Shown piece after piece: positions 8,375 through 17,292 of a stretch of 64,000 nt of DNA. The first letter of the stretch is position 1. Every line of letters starts with the position of its first letter. The notes under the pieces were generated by a model. It made no database searches. It worked only from the letters and a program-made list of their open reading frames with translations, and was not told the DNA's origin. The position numbers and the translations under genes are program-made. The stretch lies in contig NZ_PQSS01000005.1 in assembly GCF_002920535.1 (NCBI RefSeq), positions 62,001 through 126,000 on the forward strand. Direction: 5' to 3'. Source of the stretch: Streptomyces sp. Ru71. GTDB lineage: Bacteria > Actinomycetota > Actinomycetes > Streptomycetales > Streptomycetaceae.

Positions 8375-11325
8375 CCGACGGCCGCGGCGCCCTCACGCCA
8401 CGTCGGCAGCAGCTCGTCGAGCAGTGCCTCGGTGCGCGGCGGCAGGCCGCGGGCGCCGCTGCGGGACACGAGGTCCGCGGCGAGCGCCTGGAGCCGCTCC
8501 GGGTCACCGGTGGCGTGCGTGGCGCGCAGCAGCTCGTGCCACAGCCGCTCGTCGTCCGGAGCGGTCCGCAGCGCGGCGTTCAGCGCCTCGATCGCCCGCT
8601 CGGCGCGGTCCTTCTCCAGGTGGAACTCCGACAGCGCCAGCCCGATGTCGGCGACCAGCAGCGGCAGCTGGGCGTCGACGATCTCGTGGGTGAGCCAGCG
8701 GTAGCGGCCGGCGGGACGGTCGGCGAGCAGCGGGCCGCGCACCAGGACGAGCGCGTCGGTGAGCAGCCGTCCGCGCACGGCGCGGCTGCCGACGCCCCGG
8801 CCCTGCGTGGCCTCGTGGTAGAGGGAGCGCAGCACGTCCAGGTCGGAGACGACCGACTTGGCGAGGACGAGCCGTCCGGTGGCGTCGGTGGTCAGGCGCG
8901 GGGTGCCGTCCGGGTCGGTGCCGAGCCAGGCGCGCAGCCGCTCCAGCAGCGCCTCGCGGACGTCGTCGGTGACGCCGCGCGGCCACAGCGCGGAGGACAG
9001 CACGCGCGGGTGCACGCCCTCGCGGTGCAGGAGCAGCAGGGCGAGCGCCTCGTGCAGCAGCGCGCTGCGCTCGTCGTCGGGCGCCTCCAGGCCGATGATC
9101 TCGTACGACCCGACCAGGCGGGCGTAGACGGCGGGGCGGCCCTGCTCGCTGACGTCGACGAGGAACGGCGGGGTGGTCGTCGGTCCGTCCGGGCCGCCGT
9201 GCTCGGGGTCCGCCTCGACGAACAGCTCGACGACGGCCTGCCGCTGGGCGGCGGGCAGCATCTGCGCGTCCAGCTCCAGGCCGAGCAGCGGGGCGCGCAG
9301 CTTGCCGTCGCCGGAGATCTCCATCTCCCAGGCGGCGCCGGGCAGTTCACCGCTCTCGCTGCCGATGAGGTAGCCGATGCCGAGGCGGCTGGCGTCGGCG
9401 GCGAGCTCGGCGAGCCGGCGGGCCTCCTCGGCGGAGGGCTGGGCGGCGAGCAGGACGAGGTGCGGCGCCCAGCGGGCGTGCTGGGCGGGACCGGTACGGC
9501 CGGTCAGCACCGAGTCGTGGCCGGCGGCGCCGAGCGCGCCGCGCCGCTGCCGGGTCTCGGCCTCCATGGTCTCCAGCAGGGCCTCGATGCCGTCGAGGTG
9601 GCGCAGCCGGTTGGGGGCGAGCGCGGTGAGGTCCTCGCCGAAGCCGACGAGGGTGATGGTCATGCGGTCCGACCAGCCGTTGGTGGCCAGTTCGGCGGCC
9701 ACGGAGGCGAAGACGGCGTCCCGGTCGGCCTCGCGGCCGCTCAGGGAGACGATGCCGGGCACGGCCTCCAGGTTGAGCAGGAGGCGGGAGTCGTCCATGG
9801 TGCCGAGGGAGACCAGACCCGGGTAGGGGGCGGCGGTGTCGCTGTCGCCGTAGTTCTGGGCGTCGTTCTTCGCCAGCACCCAGAAGGTCTGGTCCTGGCC
9901 GAGCTGCCAGGGCGCGGGCGGCTTGCCGGCGGGCTGGGCCAGCTGCAGGTGCAGGTCGCCGCCGGTCAGCCAGGCCGCGTACACGACGGGCAGCGGCCGC
10001 GACTCCTGCGCGAGGGACGCGGCGAGCCCGCGCAGCGAGCGGTCGAGGAGGCGTACGCCCTCGGGGTCGGCGCCGACGAGCAGCGCGTCCTGCGCGTCCA
10101 GCGCGTCCCCGGTCGGGGTGGGCGGCTCCATGCCGCGCCGGCCCAGCGTGCCTATCGCCGACTGCCACAGCGCCTGCCGGCGGCGCCGGCCGAGGGCGCC
10201 GAGCAGACCGGCGGCGAGGAGCGGGGCGGCGAGGAGGGCCTGGGGCAGCCCGAAGTCACTGGTGTCGTGCTGCTGCTGTGCGTGCGGGGCGGGCTGGGCG
10301 GGCTGCTGGTGGGGCTGCTGGTGGTCGGGGGCGGGCCGCTGCTCGGGCACGGAGACATGCCCGCCGCCCTGAGCGCCACCACCCTGGGCCTGGTCACCCT
10401 GCGCATGCTGACCGCTCTTGGCGTAGTCGTGGATCTGCTGCTGGACCTCGGGCGAGACCTGGGCGGCGTCGTCCGGCATCTCGACGAGGTCGCCGCCACG
10501 GGCGTCACCGGGCATCTCCATGATCCAGCCGGGCCGGATGAGGCTGGCCTCGGACAGCCGGGAGCCGTCGGGCTGGATGCGGTCCTTGTTGAGCTCGTAG
10601 ATCTCCTTGTACCGGCGGCCGTCGCCGAGGTGCCGCTCGGCGATCTCCCACAGGGAGTCGTGGTGACGCCCCTCCGGCGGCTGGATCCGGTAGTACTTGG
10701 TGTCCCCGTGCCTGGCCTGGCTGTCGGCACGCGCGTGTGCCGCCTGCTCGGCCAGCGCGGAGGCGGCGTTCGCCGTCTGCTCCTGCGTCTGCGCGAACAG
10801 TCCCGGCGTCTGCTGGGCGGCGGCGACGGTGGGCTTCTGGTTGCCCTCCAGGCTGTGCCCCAGCTGCGACAGACCCGGCGTCAGGCTGGCCGCCGTCGCG
10901 CCGACGAGCAGCAGCGCGGCGACGAGCTGCCGGGCGAGCAGCTGACTCGGCCCGGCACCGGGCACCCGGCCCGGCACGCCGACCCCCGACACGGCGGCCT
11001 TGACCTCGACGAGCACGCACGCGGTGAACTGCGCCCAGGCCAGCCACACCACGACGGTGAGGATGTGCAGGAAGGTCTGGACGGTGATCTCCTGCTGGAG
11101 CCAGTCCAGGCTGGGCGCACCGCTCGGCAGCGGCCAGCCCACCTGCGACGCCAGCGCCAGGGGCACACCGACGACGAGTGCGGCCAGGGCGACGAAGGCG
11201 AGGAACGCCTTCACGAAGTCCCCGAACGTACGCCGCCGCACCCGCACCGGCTGTGGAGTCCGGTTCCGCGGGCCCGTCGAATTGCCCGAGCTTCCCGTCG
11301 AGCTGGAAGTCCTGCGTCGCGCCAT
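8371..11325 (-). CDS. Membrane protein with LysM and bacterial transcriptional activator (BTAD) domains
   Basis: 984-aa protein. A basic N-terminus (MARRRTSSSTG) is followed by two membrane segments (about 37-60 and 85-110), a further hydrophobic stretch, a LysM-like domain (DSLWEIAERHLGDGRRYKEI), a Gln/His/Pro-rich linker and another hydrophobic segment before LGRRRRQ. The long C-terminal half ends in a winged-helix and BTAD-like helical repeat region (PRVLSSALWPRGVTDDVREALL; later ERAIEALNAALRTAPDDERL). ATG 11325 is chosen because the upstream extension is non-coding in character. Proteins of this build sit beside Tad loci in Streptomyces (recalled). It may link pilus assembly to envelope or regulatory signals, which is an inference. 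Confidence 0.8.
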   Translation of the reverse strand: MARRRTSSSTGSSGNSTGPRNRTPQPVRVRRRTFGDFVKAFLAFVALAALVVGVPLALASQVGWPLPSGAPSLDWLQQEITVQTFLHILTVVVWLAWAQFTACVLVEVKAAVSGVGVPGRVPGAGPSQLLARQLVAALLLVGATAASLTPGLSQLGHSLEGNQKPTVAAAQQTPGLFAQTQEQTANAASALAEQAAHARADSQARHGDTKYYRIQPPEGRHHDSLWEIAERHLGDGRRYKEIYELNKDRIQPDGSRLSEASLIRPGWIMEMPGDARGGDLVEMPDDAAQVSPEVQQQIHDYAKSGQHAQGDQAQGGGAQGGGHVSVPEQRPAPDHQQPHQQPAQPAPHAQQQHDTSDFGLPQALLAAPLLAAGLLGALGRRRRQALWQSAIGTLGRRGMEPPTPTGDALDAQDALLVGADPEGVRLLDRSLRGLAASLAQESRPLPVVYAAWLTGGDLHLQLAQPAGKPPAPWQLGQDQTFWVLAKNDAQNYGDSDTAAPYPGLVSLGTMDDSRLLLNLEAVPGIVSLSGREADRDAVFASVAAELATNGWSDRMTITLVGFGEDLTALAPNRLRHLDGIEALLETMEAETRQRRGALGAAGHDSVLTGRTGPAQHARWAPHLVLLAAQPSAEEARRLAELAADASRLGIGYLIGSESGELPGAAWEMEISGDGKLRAPLLGLELDAQMLPAAQRQAVVELFVEADPEHGGPDGPTTTPPFLVDVSEQGRPAVYARLVGSYEIIGLEAPDDERSALLHEALALLLLHREGVHPRVLSSALWPRGVTDDVREALLERLRAWLGTDPDGTPRLTTDATGRLVLAKSVVSDLDVLRSLYHEATQGRGVGSRAVRGRLLTDALVLVRGPLLADRPAGRYRWLTHEIVDAQLPLLVADIGLALSEFHLEKDRAERAIEALNAALRTAPDDERLWHELLRATHATGDPERLQALAADLVSRSGARGLPPRTEALLDELLPTWREGAAAVG

Positions 11326-11666
11326 GGCGGGTGTCCTGGGGTCGAGTGTGGAGGGATGGTCTGGTGACGGTCTGGTGCGTGGGGGTGGGTGGTTTGAGCC
11401 TACAGAGATCTTATTGACTACGACTGACAGCGCCATGGCACCGGGACGGAACCGGAACATGTGCGGGGGATTGCTCACGGGGTGCCGGAAAGGCGGCAGT
11501 TGCCCGCATGCGGACCGGGTGGCGGCCGGGGTGGCGACCACATCACACACTCCTCACCTTCCCCACACGATCCCCCGAAGCCCCGCAAACCCTCTTTACG
11601 GCCCCCTGCTAGCGTCACTGACTGCATCGTGCATGCCCTTACGCCGACCACCGGGGGAGAACGACC
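11326..11666. other. Divergent intergenic region
   Basis: 341 bp between the leftward LysM/BTAD gene and the rightward lipoprotein gene. It contains an AT-richer stretch near 11400-11440 (GATCTTATTGACTACGACTG) that may hold the leftward promoter. A TAGCGT box at 11610-11615 is a candidate -10 element for the rightward gene, without a clear -35. A GGGGGAGA ribosome site precedes the GTG at 11667. I see no gene here. Confidence 0.5.
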
Positions 11667-12302
11667 GTGGCCCGACGCGCCCTGACCGCCACCACGCTCG
11701 CCGCGACGGCGGCCCTCCTACTGACCGCCTGCGGCGGCGGGGACGACAAGTCGACGGACGACATCAAGGGGGCGGACACGGGGTCGGGGAGCCCGTCGGC
11801 TACGGCGTCACCCTCGGGGGCGTCGGATGCGAAGCGGCCGGTGGTCACGCTTCCGGGCAGCTTCCAGGCCGAGTTCCAGAGCTGGACGAACAGCGACCCC
11901 GAGCTGCAGACGGCCCTCAACGACGGCAAGGAGCGGCTCAGGGCGTCGTACGCGGCCATCATCGCGGGGAATCCCCAGTACGACGCGCTGGCCTTCTACA
12001 GCGGAACGTCGGCGATGAGCACCGGCTCCGCCTGGGTAAAGGGCTACAAGGGGTTGACGATCGTCGGCAAGGTCACGGTCTCCGATCCCCAGATCTCCTA
12101 CCTCGGCGAGACGAAGAAGCGAGCCACGCTCTTCTACTGCGTCGACGAGAGCAAGGGGTACAGCAAGGACCTGAAGACCGGCGAGACCGCGGGCACCCCC
12201 AAGGGCGAGTCCCCCAAGGTGCAGTACCGGACGAGCCTGGCCAAGCAGGCGAACGGCGTGTGGAAGACCCTGACAGTCGAGACCCAACCGGGGGCGTGCT
12301 GA
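11667..12302 (+). CDS. Secreted lipoprotein, member 1 of a three-copy cassette
   Basis: 211-aa lipoprotein of unknown function. Its signal peptide ends in the lipobox LLTAC, followed by GGGDDK, an acidic stretch (DDIKGADTG) and a Ser/Ala-rich spacer. A folded domain then begins at KRPVVTLPGSF. Related lipoproteins with the same opening and the same domain order (RPxxTLP, FxxW, AFYxxG..A, W(V/I)K, YC.DE) are at 26014-26667 and 28795-29439. Each is followed at once by a gene of a second secreted family. The start is GTG 11667, with GGGGGAGA upstream. Confidence 0.8.
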   Translation: MARRALTATTLAATAALLLTACGGGDDKSTDDIKGADTGSGSPSATASPSGASDAKRPVVTLPGSFQAEFQSWTNSDPELQTALNDGKERLRASYAAIIAGNPQYDALAFYSGTSAMSTGSAWVKGYKGLTIVGKVTVSDPQISYLGETKKRATLFYCVDESKGYSKDLKTGETAGTPKGESPKVQYRTSLAKQANGVWKTLTVETQPGAC

Positions 12303-12304
12303 CG

Positions 12305-13378
12305 ATGAACACCACTCGACGCGTCGGCGTGGGACTGCTGCTCTCGCTGGCACTCGGCGCGGCTCTGCTCCCTTCGCCCGCCGTCGCCCTGGGCAGTCCC
12401 GGGCATGAAGGCGAATCGAAGAAGCCGTCCGGTGGCGCCGACGACGGGGACATCTACGCCTCCGCCACCTACTCCCGTATCAAGGTCCGTCAGGTCAGCG
12501 GCCCCACCGGCGGCAAGCGCGGCGCCGTGTCCTCCGTGGACGTGAACTGGAAGCCGCCGGCGTGCTGGTACGAACCCGTCTTCACCGGCGAGCAGCTCAA
12601 GGCGTTCGTGGACAGGACGGACGGCAACGGAGACGTCGGCATCCACGAGTCCTGGTTCGGCAAGGGACTGTGGACGGACCACTACCAGGACGGCAAGCCG
12701 GAACACAACTTCGACGACGCGTACACCGTCGCCGAGGGCTACAAGAACTACAACATCGGCAAGGACGGCTACTTCTGGCGCAGCGTCGCCCCCGACGCCT
12801 CCGACCCCGAATCCTGGGACTGCGGCAGGATCATGTTCTGGCAGGACGCCGGCCAGGTCCCGAAGATCCCGCACGCGCCGACGCCGAAGATGCTGGCCGA
12901 GTACGCCTACAACCACGTCAAGGTCCCCGAGACCGAGATCGAGCTGAAGCCCGCCGGCAAGTCGACCGTGAATCTGCCGACCTGGGTCTGGCTGGACAAG
13001 GGCACCTTCCAGGAGGTCAAGGTCCGCGCCGAGTTGCCCAACACGGGGCTGTGGGCGGAGACCACCGCCAAGCCGGTCGCCCTCCACCTGAACCCCGGTA
13101 CCGAGGACGCCGAGACCTTCCCCGCCTCCGGTGACTGCACGATCAACACCGACGGCTCGATCGGCACCCCGTACACCGCGGGCGACGCCGGCAAGACCCC
13201 GCCGTGCGGCATCCGCTACCTCCGCGCCACCAACGGCGCCCCGTACCACCTCAAGGCATCCATCACCTGGCAGATCTCCTGGCAGGGCACGGGCGGCGCC
13301 AAGGGCGACCTCCCGGACGGCACCTTCGAGACGACACAGGACATGAACGTCCAGGAGATCCAGTCGGTCAACCGCTGA
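12305..13378 (+). CDS. Secreted tryptophan-rich protein, member 1 of a three-copy cassette
   Basis: 357-aa secreted protein with a Sec signal peptide (cleavage probably after AVA). No known family is recognised. Features shared with the paralogues at 26655-27701 and 27731-28795 are WKPPACWYEP, YKNYN-xx-KD with FWR or NWW, a Cys/FW pair (DCGRIMFWQD), STVNLPTWVWLDK, SGDCTIN and PPCGIRYLR. Each protein ends in TWQISW, F, and QEIQSVNR. The spaced cysteines suggest disulfides. ATG 12305 lies 2 bp after the lipoprotein stop; in-frame GTG 12296 is an alternative. The pairing suggests that lipoprotein and secreted protein act together. Confidence 0.8.
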   Translation: MNTTRRVGVGLLLSLALGAALLPSPAVALGSPGHEGESKKPSGGADDGDIYASATYSRIKVRQVSGPTGGKRGAVSSVDVNWKPPACWYEPVFTGEQLKAFVDRTDGNGDVGIHESWFGKGLWTDHYQDGKPEHNFDDAYTVAEGYKNYNIGKDGYFWRSVAPDASDPESWDCGRIMFWQDAGQVPKIPHAPTPKMLAEYAYNHVKVPETEIELKPAGKSTVNLPTWVWLDKGTFQEVKVRAELPNTGLWAETTAKPVALHLNPGTEDAETFPASGDCTINTDGSIGTPYTAGDAGKTPPCGIRYLRATNGAPYHLKASITWQISWQGTGGAKGDLPDGTFETTQDMNVQEIQSVNR

Positions 13379-13544
13379 CCTCGCCGACGAGGCGCTCGCC
13401 TCCTTCTGACCGGTACGGCCTGCGTGAACTCCACACAGCCCTCGGTGTCGCCGATCGCTACGGGACCTCCGCCGAGGCGTTCCATGACATCTTTGACGCG
13501 GTGACGCGTACGTTTCGCTTCGTCTGATCCGAGGGGGTCCCGGC

Positions 13545-13886
13545 ATGGGCAAGGGAAAGCCCGATCTCGCGCTGCCGCTGAGCGAGTTGGAGGGTTACGG
13601 CGGCCGGCTGCGGTCGCTCAAGTCGCGGCTGAACCACACCAAGAAGCTGTTCGAGTCGTTCAGGGACGACATCGGCGACGGCAGCGTCAACGACGCCCTC
13701 GACGACTTCGAGTCCAACTGGGAGGACGGCCGCGAGGACATCTCCCAGCAGTTCGACGCCCTCGCCGACATGGCCGACGCCGTCGTCCGCGAGTTCAAGA
13801 AGCTCGACGACGACCTGGCGAAGAAGGCCGGCGAGGGCGTGAAGACGGAGGAGAAGGGCGGCGGCAAGGGCGACGGCGGGAAGTGA
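13545..13886 (+). CDS. WXG100-like type VII substrate candidate
   Basis: 113-aa soluble, predicted helical-hairpin protein, with SNWEDGRED near the middle (a WxxG-type turn) and heptad-like helices on both sides. The C-terminus is a lysine/glycine-rich tail. It resembles the small proteins at 32585-32884 and 38139-38489: LSxIKxAF or RLxxTKxxF helices, DFxxNW, and a KK(G)K end. WXG100 proteins are exported as dimers by type VII systems. GAGGGGG precedes ATG 13545. It sits just after the lipoprotein/secreted pair, which may link the two families. Confidence 0.72.
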   Translation: MGKGKPDLALPLSELEGYGGRLRSLKSRLNHTKKLFESFRDDIGDGSVNDALDDFESNWEDGREDISQQFDALADMADAVVREFKKLDDDLAKKAGEGVKTEEKGGGKGDGGK

Positions 13887-13943
13887 GGGCCGGGCACCCA
13901 GAGAGATCCGCAAGCACTTCGGCTGATCGCACGGGACCGCCCT

Positions 13944-14642
13944 TCACGCTTCCCGCAGCACCGCCACCGCGAACGCCAGCCGTCGGTCCAGCCACGGGGC
14001 GTGGGGCAGGTACGTCCGCACGCCCTCGAGGGGCACCGAGGTCAGGACGACCGTTTCCGTCTCGTCCTGCGTGCGCCAGGTGACCGGGCGCGGTGCGCGG
14101 GCCGGCTGGTCGCCGCCCTCGCTCCCGTCGAGGAGGGCAGCCACCACACCCCCGACGGCCGCGCCGGCCCCCTGCGCCAGCCGTTCCCTGCCCCGCCCCA
14201 CGATCTCCTTGGCGCTGCCCCGCGCCCAGTGGTAGCGGGCGACGACGTCCGGGTGGCCGGCCTGCTGAAACCACCAGGTGTGCTGCAGGGTGCGCTTCGC
14301 GGCCGGCGTGCGGTGGATCAGACCGAGCTCCGCGCCGTCGGCATCGGTGACGCGGTAGCGAGCGCCGGACTCCTCCGGGGTGAGCGCGCACAGGAGGACG
14401 TCCGGCGCGGTGGCGTCGTGCAGCGCGTACGACGGCGTCTCCCCGCCCGCCGCGGTCACGAGCACGGAGGGCGCGTAGTAGCGCACCCCCTTGATCTCCG
14501 TGGGGAAGCGGACCGCCCGCCGGTCCCGCACCGCCTTACGGGCCAGCCCGGGCGGCCGCAGCACGTCCCCGACCAGAAAGTGGCCCGCGCGGTCCCAGGA
14601 GACCGGGTCGATCACCGGGTCGCTCTTCTGACGGCCGAACAC
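13944..14642 (-). CDS. Uncharacterised protein downstream of the Tad cluster
   Basis: 232-aa protein with no recognised domain. The middle has alternating beta-type segments (YRVTDADGAELGLI; HTWWFQQAGHPDVVARYHW) that recall the tubby-like/LURP-one scramblase fold, a weak impression only. A short glycine/alanine-rich hydrophobic stretch (AQGAGAAVGGVVAALL) lies at about 158-173. It begins 50 bp after the TadG-like gene on the same strand, so it may be the last gene of the pilus operon. Confidence 0.6.
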   Translation of the reverse strand: MFGRQKSDPVIDPVSWDRAGHFLVGDVLRPPGLARKAVRDRRAVRFPTEIKGVRYYAPSVLVTAAGGETPSYALHDATAPDVLLCALTPEESGARYRVTDADGAELGLIHRTPAAKRTLQHTWWFQQAGHPDVVARYHWARGSAKEIVGRGRERLAQGAGAAVGGVVAALLDGSEGGDQPARAPRPVTWRTQDETETVVLTSVPLEGVRTYLPHAPWLDRRLAFAVAVLREA

Positions 14643-14692
14643 GCTGCAACCTCCCTGGGCGGGCTCTGGATCGATCGGACAGGTCAGACCGC

Positions 14693-15142
14693 TCAGCCCA
14701 CCTGGTTCTCCGCCACCGCCTGACCGTGGACCACCACGTCGCCGCCGTAGAACATGCCGGTGAAGACCGGGCTGTACGTCAGCTGGACCTCGACCTCCAC
14801 CCGCTGGGCGTTGGCTGCCACGCAGTGGGTCGCGGCGATGTCCGCGCCGGTCATGTCCATCTCGCGGGCGAACGCCTTCACGCGGGCGTCGCAGTTCTGG
14901 TAGTTGATCGGCGCCGGGCCGCCCTCGTTGTCGTAGAGGGCTTCCTTGTCTATGTCCTGGGCGGCGTAGCGGGCCGCCTGCTCCGCGATGTCCGCCGCGC
15001 GCTCCCGCTTGGAGATGGACAGGCCGCCGTCGATCACGAAGGCCGACAGGGAGAGGAAGACGATCGCGAAGATGATCACCGCACCGGCCCCGGAGCCGCG
15101 GTCGTCCAGACGGGAGACACGCTCATGCCACCACTGCCTCAC
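14693..15142 (-). CDS. TadG-like pilus assembly protein
   Basis: 149-aa protein opening with DRGSGAGAVIIFAIVFLSLSAFVIDGG, a class III pilin-like membrane segment preceded by the DRGS motif typical of TadE/TadG proteins. ERAADIAEQAARYAAQDID continues the amphipathic helix. The rest is an extracellular domain with two cysteines. Its ATG overlaps the stop of the TadE-like gene upstream (ATGA). It is a minor pseudopilin of the Flp/Tad system. Confidence 0.82.
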   Translation of the reverse strand: MRQWWHERVSRLDDRGSGAGAVIIFAIVFLSLSAFVIDGGLSISKRERAADIAEQAARYAAQDIDKEALYDNEGGPAPINYQNCDARVKAFAREMDMTGADIAATHCVAANAQRVEVEVQLTYSPVFTGMFYGGDVVVHGQAVAENQVG

Positions 15143-15558
15143 GCCGACCTCCGGAAGGGGTCCAGCGGAGAACTGAACGACGCCGACAGGGTCGTCGGAA
15201 CGTTCAGACCGAGCATCGCCAAGCCTCGCACCTGGCAGCTGACCTCGACCGTGAAGATGGTGTCCGGCGCGAAACCCTGGCTGGTCTGCACGACCGACAC
15301 CGGGCCCGAGCAGACGTCCGCGAGGTCCGACTCGGCCACCTTGCGCGCCTCCGCCATGGCTGTGCCGTGGTCCTTCTGGATGGACCCCGCCCGCGCCGCG
15401 TCCCGCGCCGCCCCGTCGAGGGCTCCGCGGCCCTCGACCAGCTGGCCGAAGGCCACCAGGACCAGGATGAACAGGATCATCACCGGTGCGAGGATCACCA
15501 CCTCGACCGTCGACAGGCCCCGGTCGTCGCCGAAACCCCGTTGCCGCAGGGAGCGCAT
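15139..15558 (-). CDS. TadE-like pseudopilin
   Basis: 139-aa protein with the TadE signature DRGLSTVEVVILAPVMILFILVLVAFGQLVEGRG: a Gly before the processing site, Glu five residues on, and a single hydrophobic segment. GALDGAARDAARAGS extends the N-terminal helix. Two cysteines lie in the C-terminal domain. It follows directly on the preceding TadE-like gene (TAG then ATG, no spacer) and overlaps the next one. It would be processed by the prepilin peptidase at 7625-8374. Confidence 0.86.
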   Translation of the reverse strand: MRSLRQRGFGDDRGLSTVEVVILAPVMILFILVLVAFGQLVEGRGALDGAARDAARAGSIQKDHGTAMAEARKVAESDLADVCSGPVSVVQTSQGFAPDTIFTVEVSCQVRGLAMLGLNVPTTLSASFSSPLDPFRRSA

Positions 15559-16014
15559 CTACCCCTCCCCCTCCCGCACGAACCGCTCCACCGGCCCCAC
15601 CGACTGTGCGTGCACCGTCAGGTCCAGGCCGGGGAAGACCGTCGGGATGCGGGCCGAGATCTCCACGCCGACCGTGTTCTGCTCCGGCTGGAGCATCTTC
15701 ACGTCCGGCGACAGCACCAGCTGCGGGCCGAGCTGGCTGATGTAGTCGTCGACCACGTCACGCGCCTTGCCTCGCCACGCCCCCGGCTGGTCGTGCGCCG
15801 TGGCGCGGGCCTTGCGGGCGCCCGCCTGGGCCGCCGCCTGGGCGACGTGGTCGGCGAAGAAGTACAGCGCGAACTGCACCGTCGCGAAGATCATGAAGAA
15901 CAGGACGGGGGTGAGCAGCACGAACTCGATCGCCGTCATGCCGGAGTCGCCCCGGGCGCCCGCCGCCTCACGCGCGGCCGACACCCTGCGGCGCATCCAT
16001 CTGCCCACGCCCAC
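15559..16014 (-). CDS. TadE family pilus protein
   Basis: 151-aa protein with a short basic leader, then GDSGMTAIEFVLLTPVLFFMIFATVQFALYF, the classical TadE hydrophobic motif with Glu five residues after the processing glycine. HVAQAAAQAGARKARA completes the long helix. GTG 16014 is chosen because a GGGG ribosome site lies about 6 bases upstream. ATG 15996, six codons in, is the alternative. It follows the Flp pilin gene after 32 bp. Confidence 0.85.
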   Translation of the reverse strand: MGVGRWMRRRVSAAREAAGARGDSGMTAIEFVLLTPVLFFMIFATVQFALYFFADHVAQAAAQAGARKARATAHDQPGAWRGKARDVVDDYISQLGPQLVLSPDVKMLQPEQNTVGVEISARIPTVFPGLDLTVHAQSVGPVERFVREGEG

Positions 16015-16046
16015 GTGTATCCCCGTCAACCCCGTAGTTACGGCAC

Positions 16047-16298
16047 TCAGCAGGTCTTGCCCGCGTCCGCGCCCTTGATGCAGTCGCCGACCTTGTTGGC
16101 GCCCTCGCTCAGCGCGGCGTTGATGATCGCGGCCACCACTCCCACGATCGCCACGACGACCGCGGAGATGATGACCCACTCGACCGCGGAGGCACCGCGG
16201 TCCAGCTCGCCGGAGCGGGCACGCTCGACGCGGCCGCGCAGGAAGGTGACCAGGAAGTCCACGGCCGGGATGCCGGTGGAGAAGTTCCGTCCGTTCAT
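16047..16298 (-). CDS. Flp/Fap-type major pilin
   Basis: 83-aa small pilin, the subunit of a Tad pilus. The leader is longer than in most Flp pilins and ends in ELDRG, with cleavage expected before ASAVEW (Glu at +5). A hydrophobic helix (WVIISAVVVAIVGVVAAII) follows, then a short tail with two cysteines (GDCIKGADAGKTC), which is unusual and could form a small disulfide loop. An AGAGGA ribosome site precedes ATG 16298. It lies between tadC and the TadE genes. Confidence 0.88.
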   Translation of the reverse strand: MNGRNFSTGIPAVDFLVTFLRGRVERARSGELDRGASAVEWVIISAVVVAIVGVVAAIINAALSEGANKVGDCIKGADAGKTC

Positions 16299-16372
16299 GG
16301 TGAGTTGTCCTCTCGAAGGCCTGTCGAAGGCTGTCGAACATTTGACTTGGGTCGTCTTTGACGTCAGACGTG

Positions 16373-17292
16373 TCAGACCTGGAACACCCGCATCGCCGCC
16401 GGGAAGATCAGGAACACCAGGAATCCGGCGCACAGCAGCAGCTGGGCCACGAGCATCGACTGCGACTTCTCGCCCGCGCTGCCCTCGATCTCGGCCAGCT
16501 CGCGGTGGCGCATGGTCTCGGCGCGGGAGGCGAGGGACTCGCGGACCTTGGCGCCGTCGTCGGCCACCAGGGCGAGGGAGGCGGAGAGGTCCTTCAGCTC
16601 CTCCACGCCCAGCTCCTCGCCGAGCGCCCCGAGCGCCTGCCACTGGCTGACGCCGGTGATGCGGGCGTCAGCGAGGGCGTACTTGATGCGCTGGTTGGCC
16701 CAGCCGTCGGAGACCTCCGCGGCCGCCATCAGCGCCTCCGGCAGACCGCGCCCGCCCGCCAGGCTCATCGACACCAGGTCCAGGTACGCCCCGATGACGC
16801 GCCGCAGGTCGCGCCGCTTGTCGGCGGCGTCGCGCCGGACCTCCAGGTCGGGCAGGAAGAAGAACAGCGCGCCGCACATCAGCGCCAGCCACACCGGGAT
16901 GATCGGGCTCTTGCCGAAGCCCAGCGTCCACACCACCGCGAACAGGAACGGGCCGAAGAACAGGCCCGCACCCCCAGCAGCGCCTTGGTCGCCAGGAACT
17001 TCTCCCAGCTGCGGTCCAGCACCGCCAGGTCCGCCCGCAGCGAGCGCTGCTCCCAGCCCTGCTGGAGGTAGAACTCGGCGACACGGGTGCCGACCTGGGC
17101 CCGCAGGGTGCCGAGCCGGCCGGTCTCCTGGGCCCGCGCCTGCGTCTCGTACGCCGAGCCCCGCGCCCGCATCGCGTCGATCCGGGCGACCTGCTGGATC
17201 GCGCTGCGTCTGGTCGGCATCAGGGCGCGGACGAGGGCGTAGACGCCCAGACCGAAGACCACGCCGACCACGATCGGCATCGTGAGGTTCAT
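16373..17292 (-). pseudogene. tadC: TadC-like pilus inner-membrane protein, frameshifted
   Basis: A TadC-type type II secretion F-domain protein read in two frames. From ATG 17292 the N-terminal part (membrane segment VVGVVFGLGVYALV; ...EKFLATKALLG) runs to a 5-G run (16971-16975 on the top strand). The rest (LFFGPFLFAVVWTLGFG, then the F domain with AYLDLVSMSLAGGRGLPEAL, and a C-terminal membrane segment) continues one frame over to 16373. One extra G would restore a single protein of about 306 aa (LLGGAGLFFG). Its ATG overlaps the tadB stop. Either a sequencing indel or a genuine inactivation; flanking genes are intact, which favours the former. Confidence 0.82.

Noticed and set aside
11326..11550. 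75-codon extension of the LysM/BTAD protein
   Set aside because: The segment is non-coding in character and the basic MARRR start fits a membrane protein.
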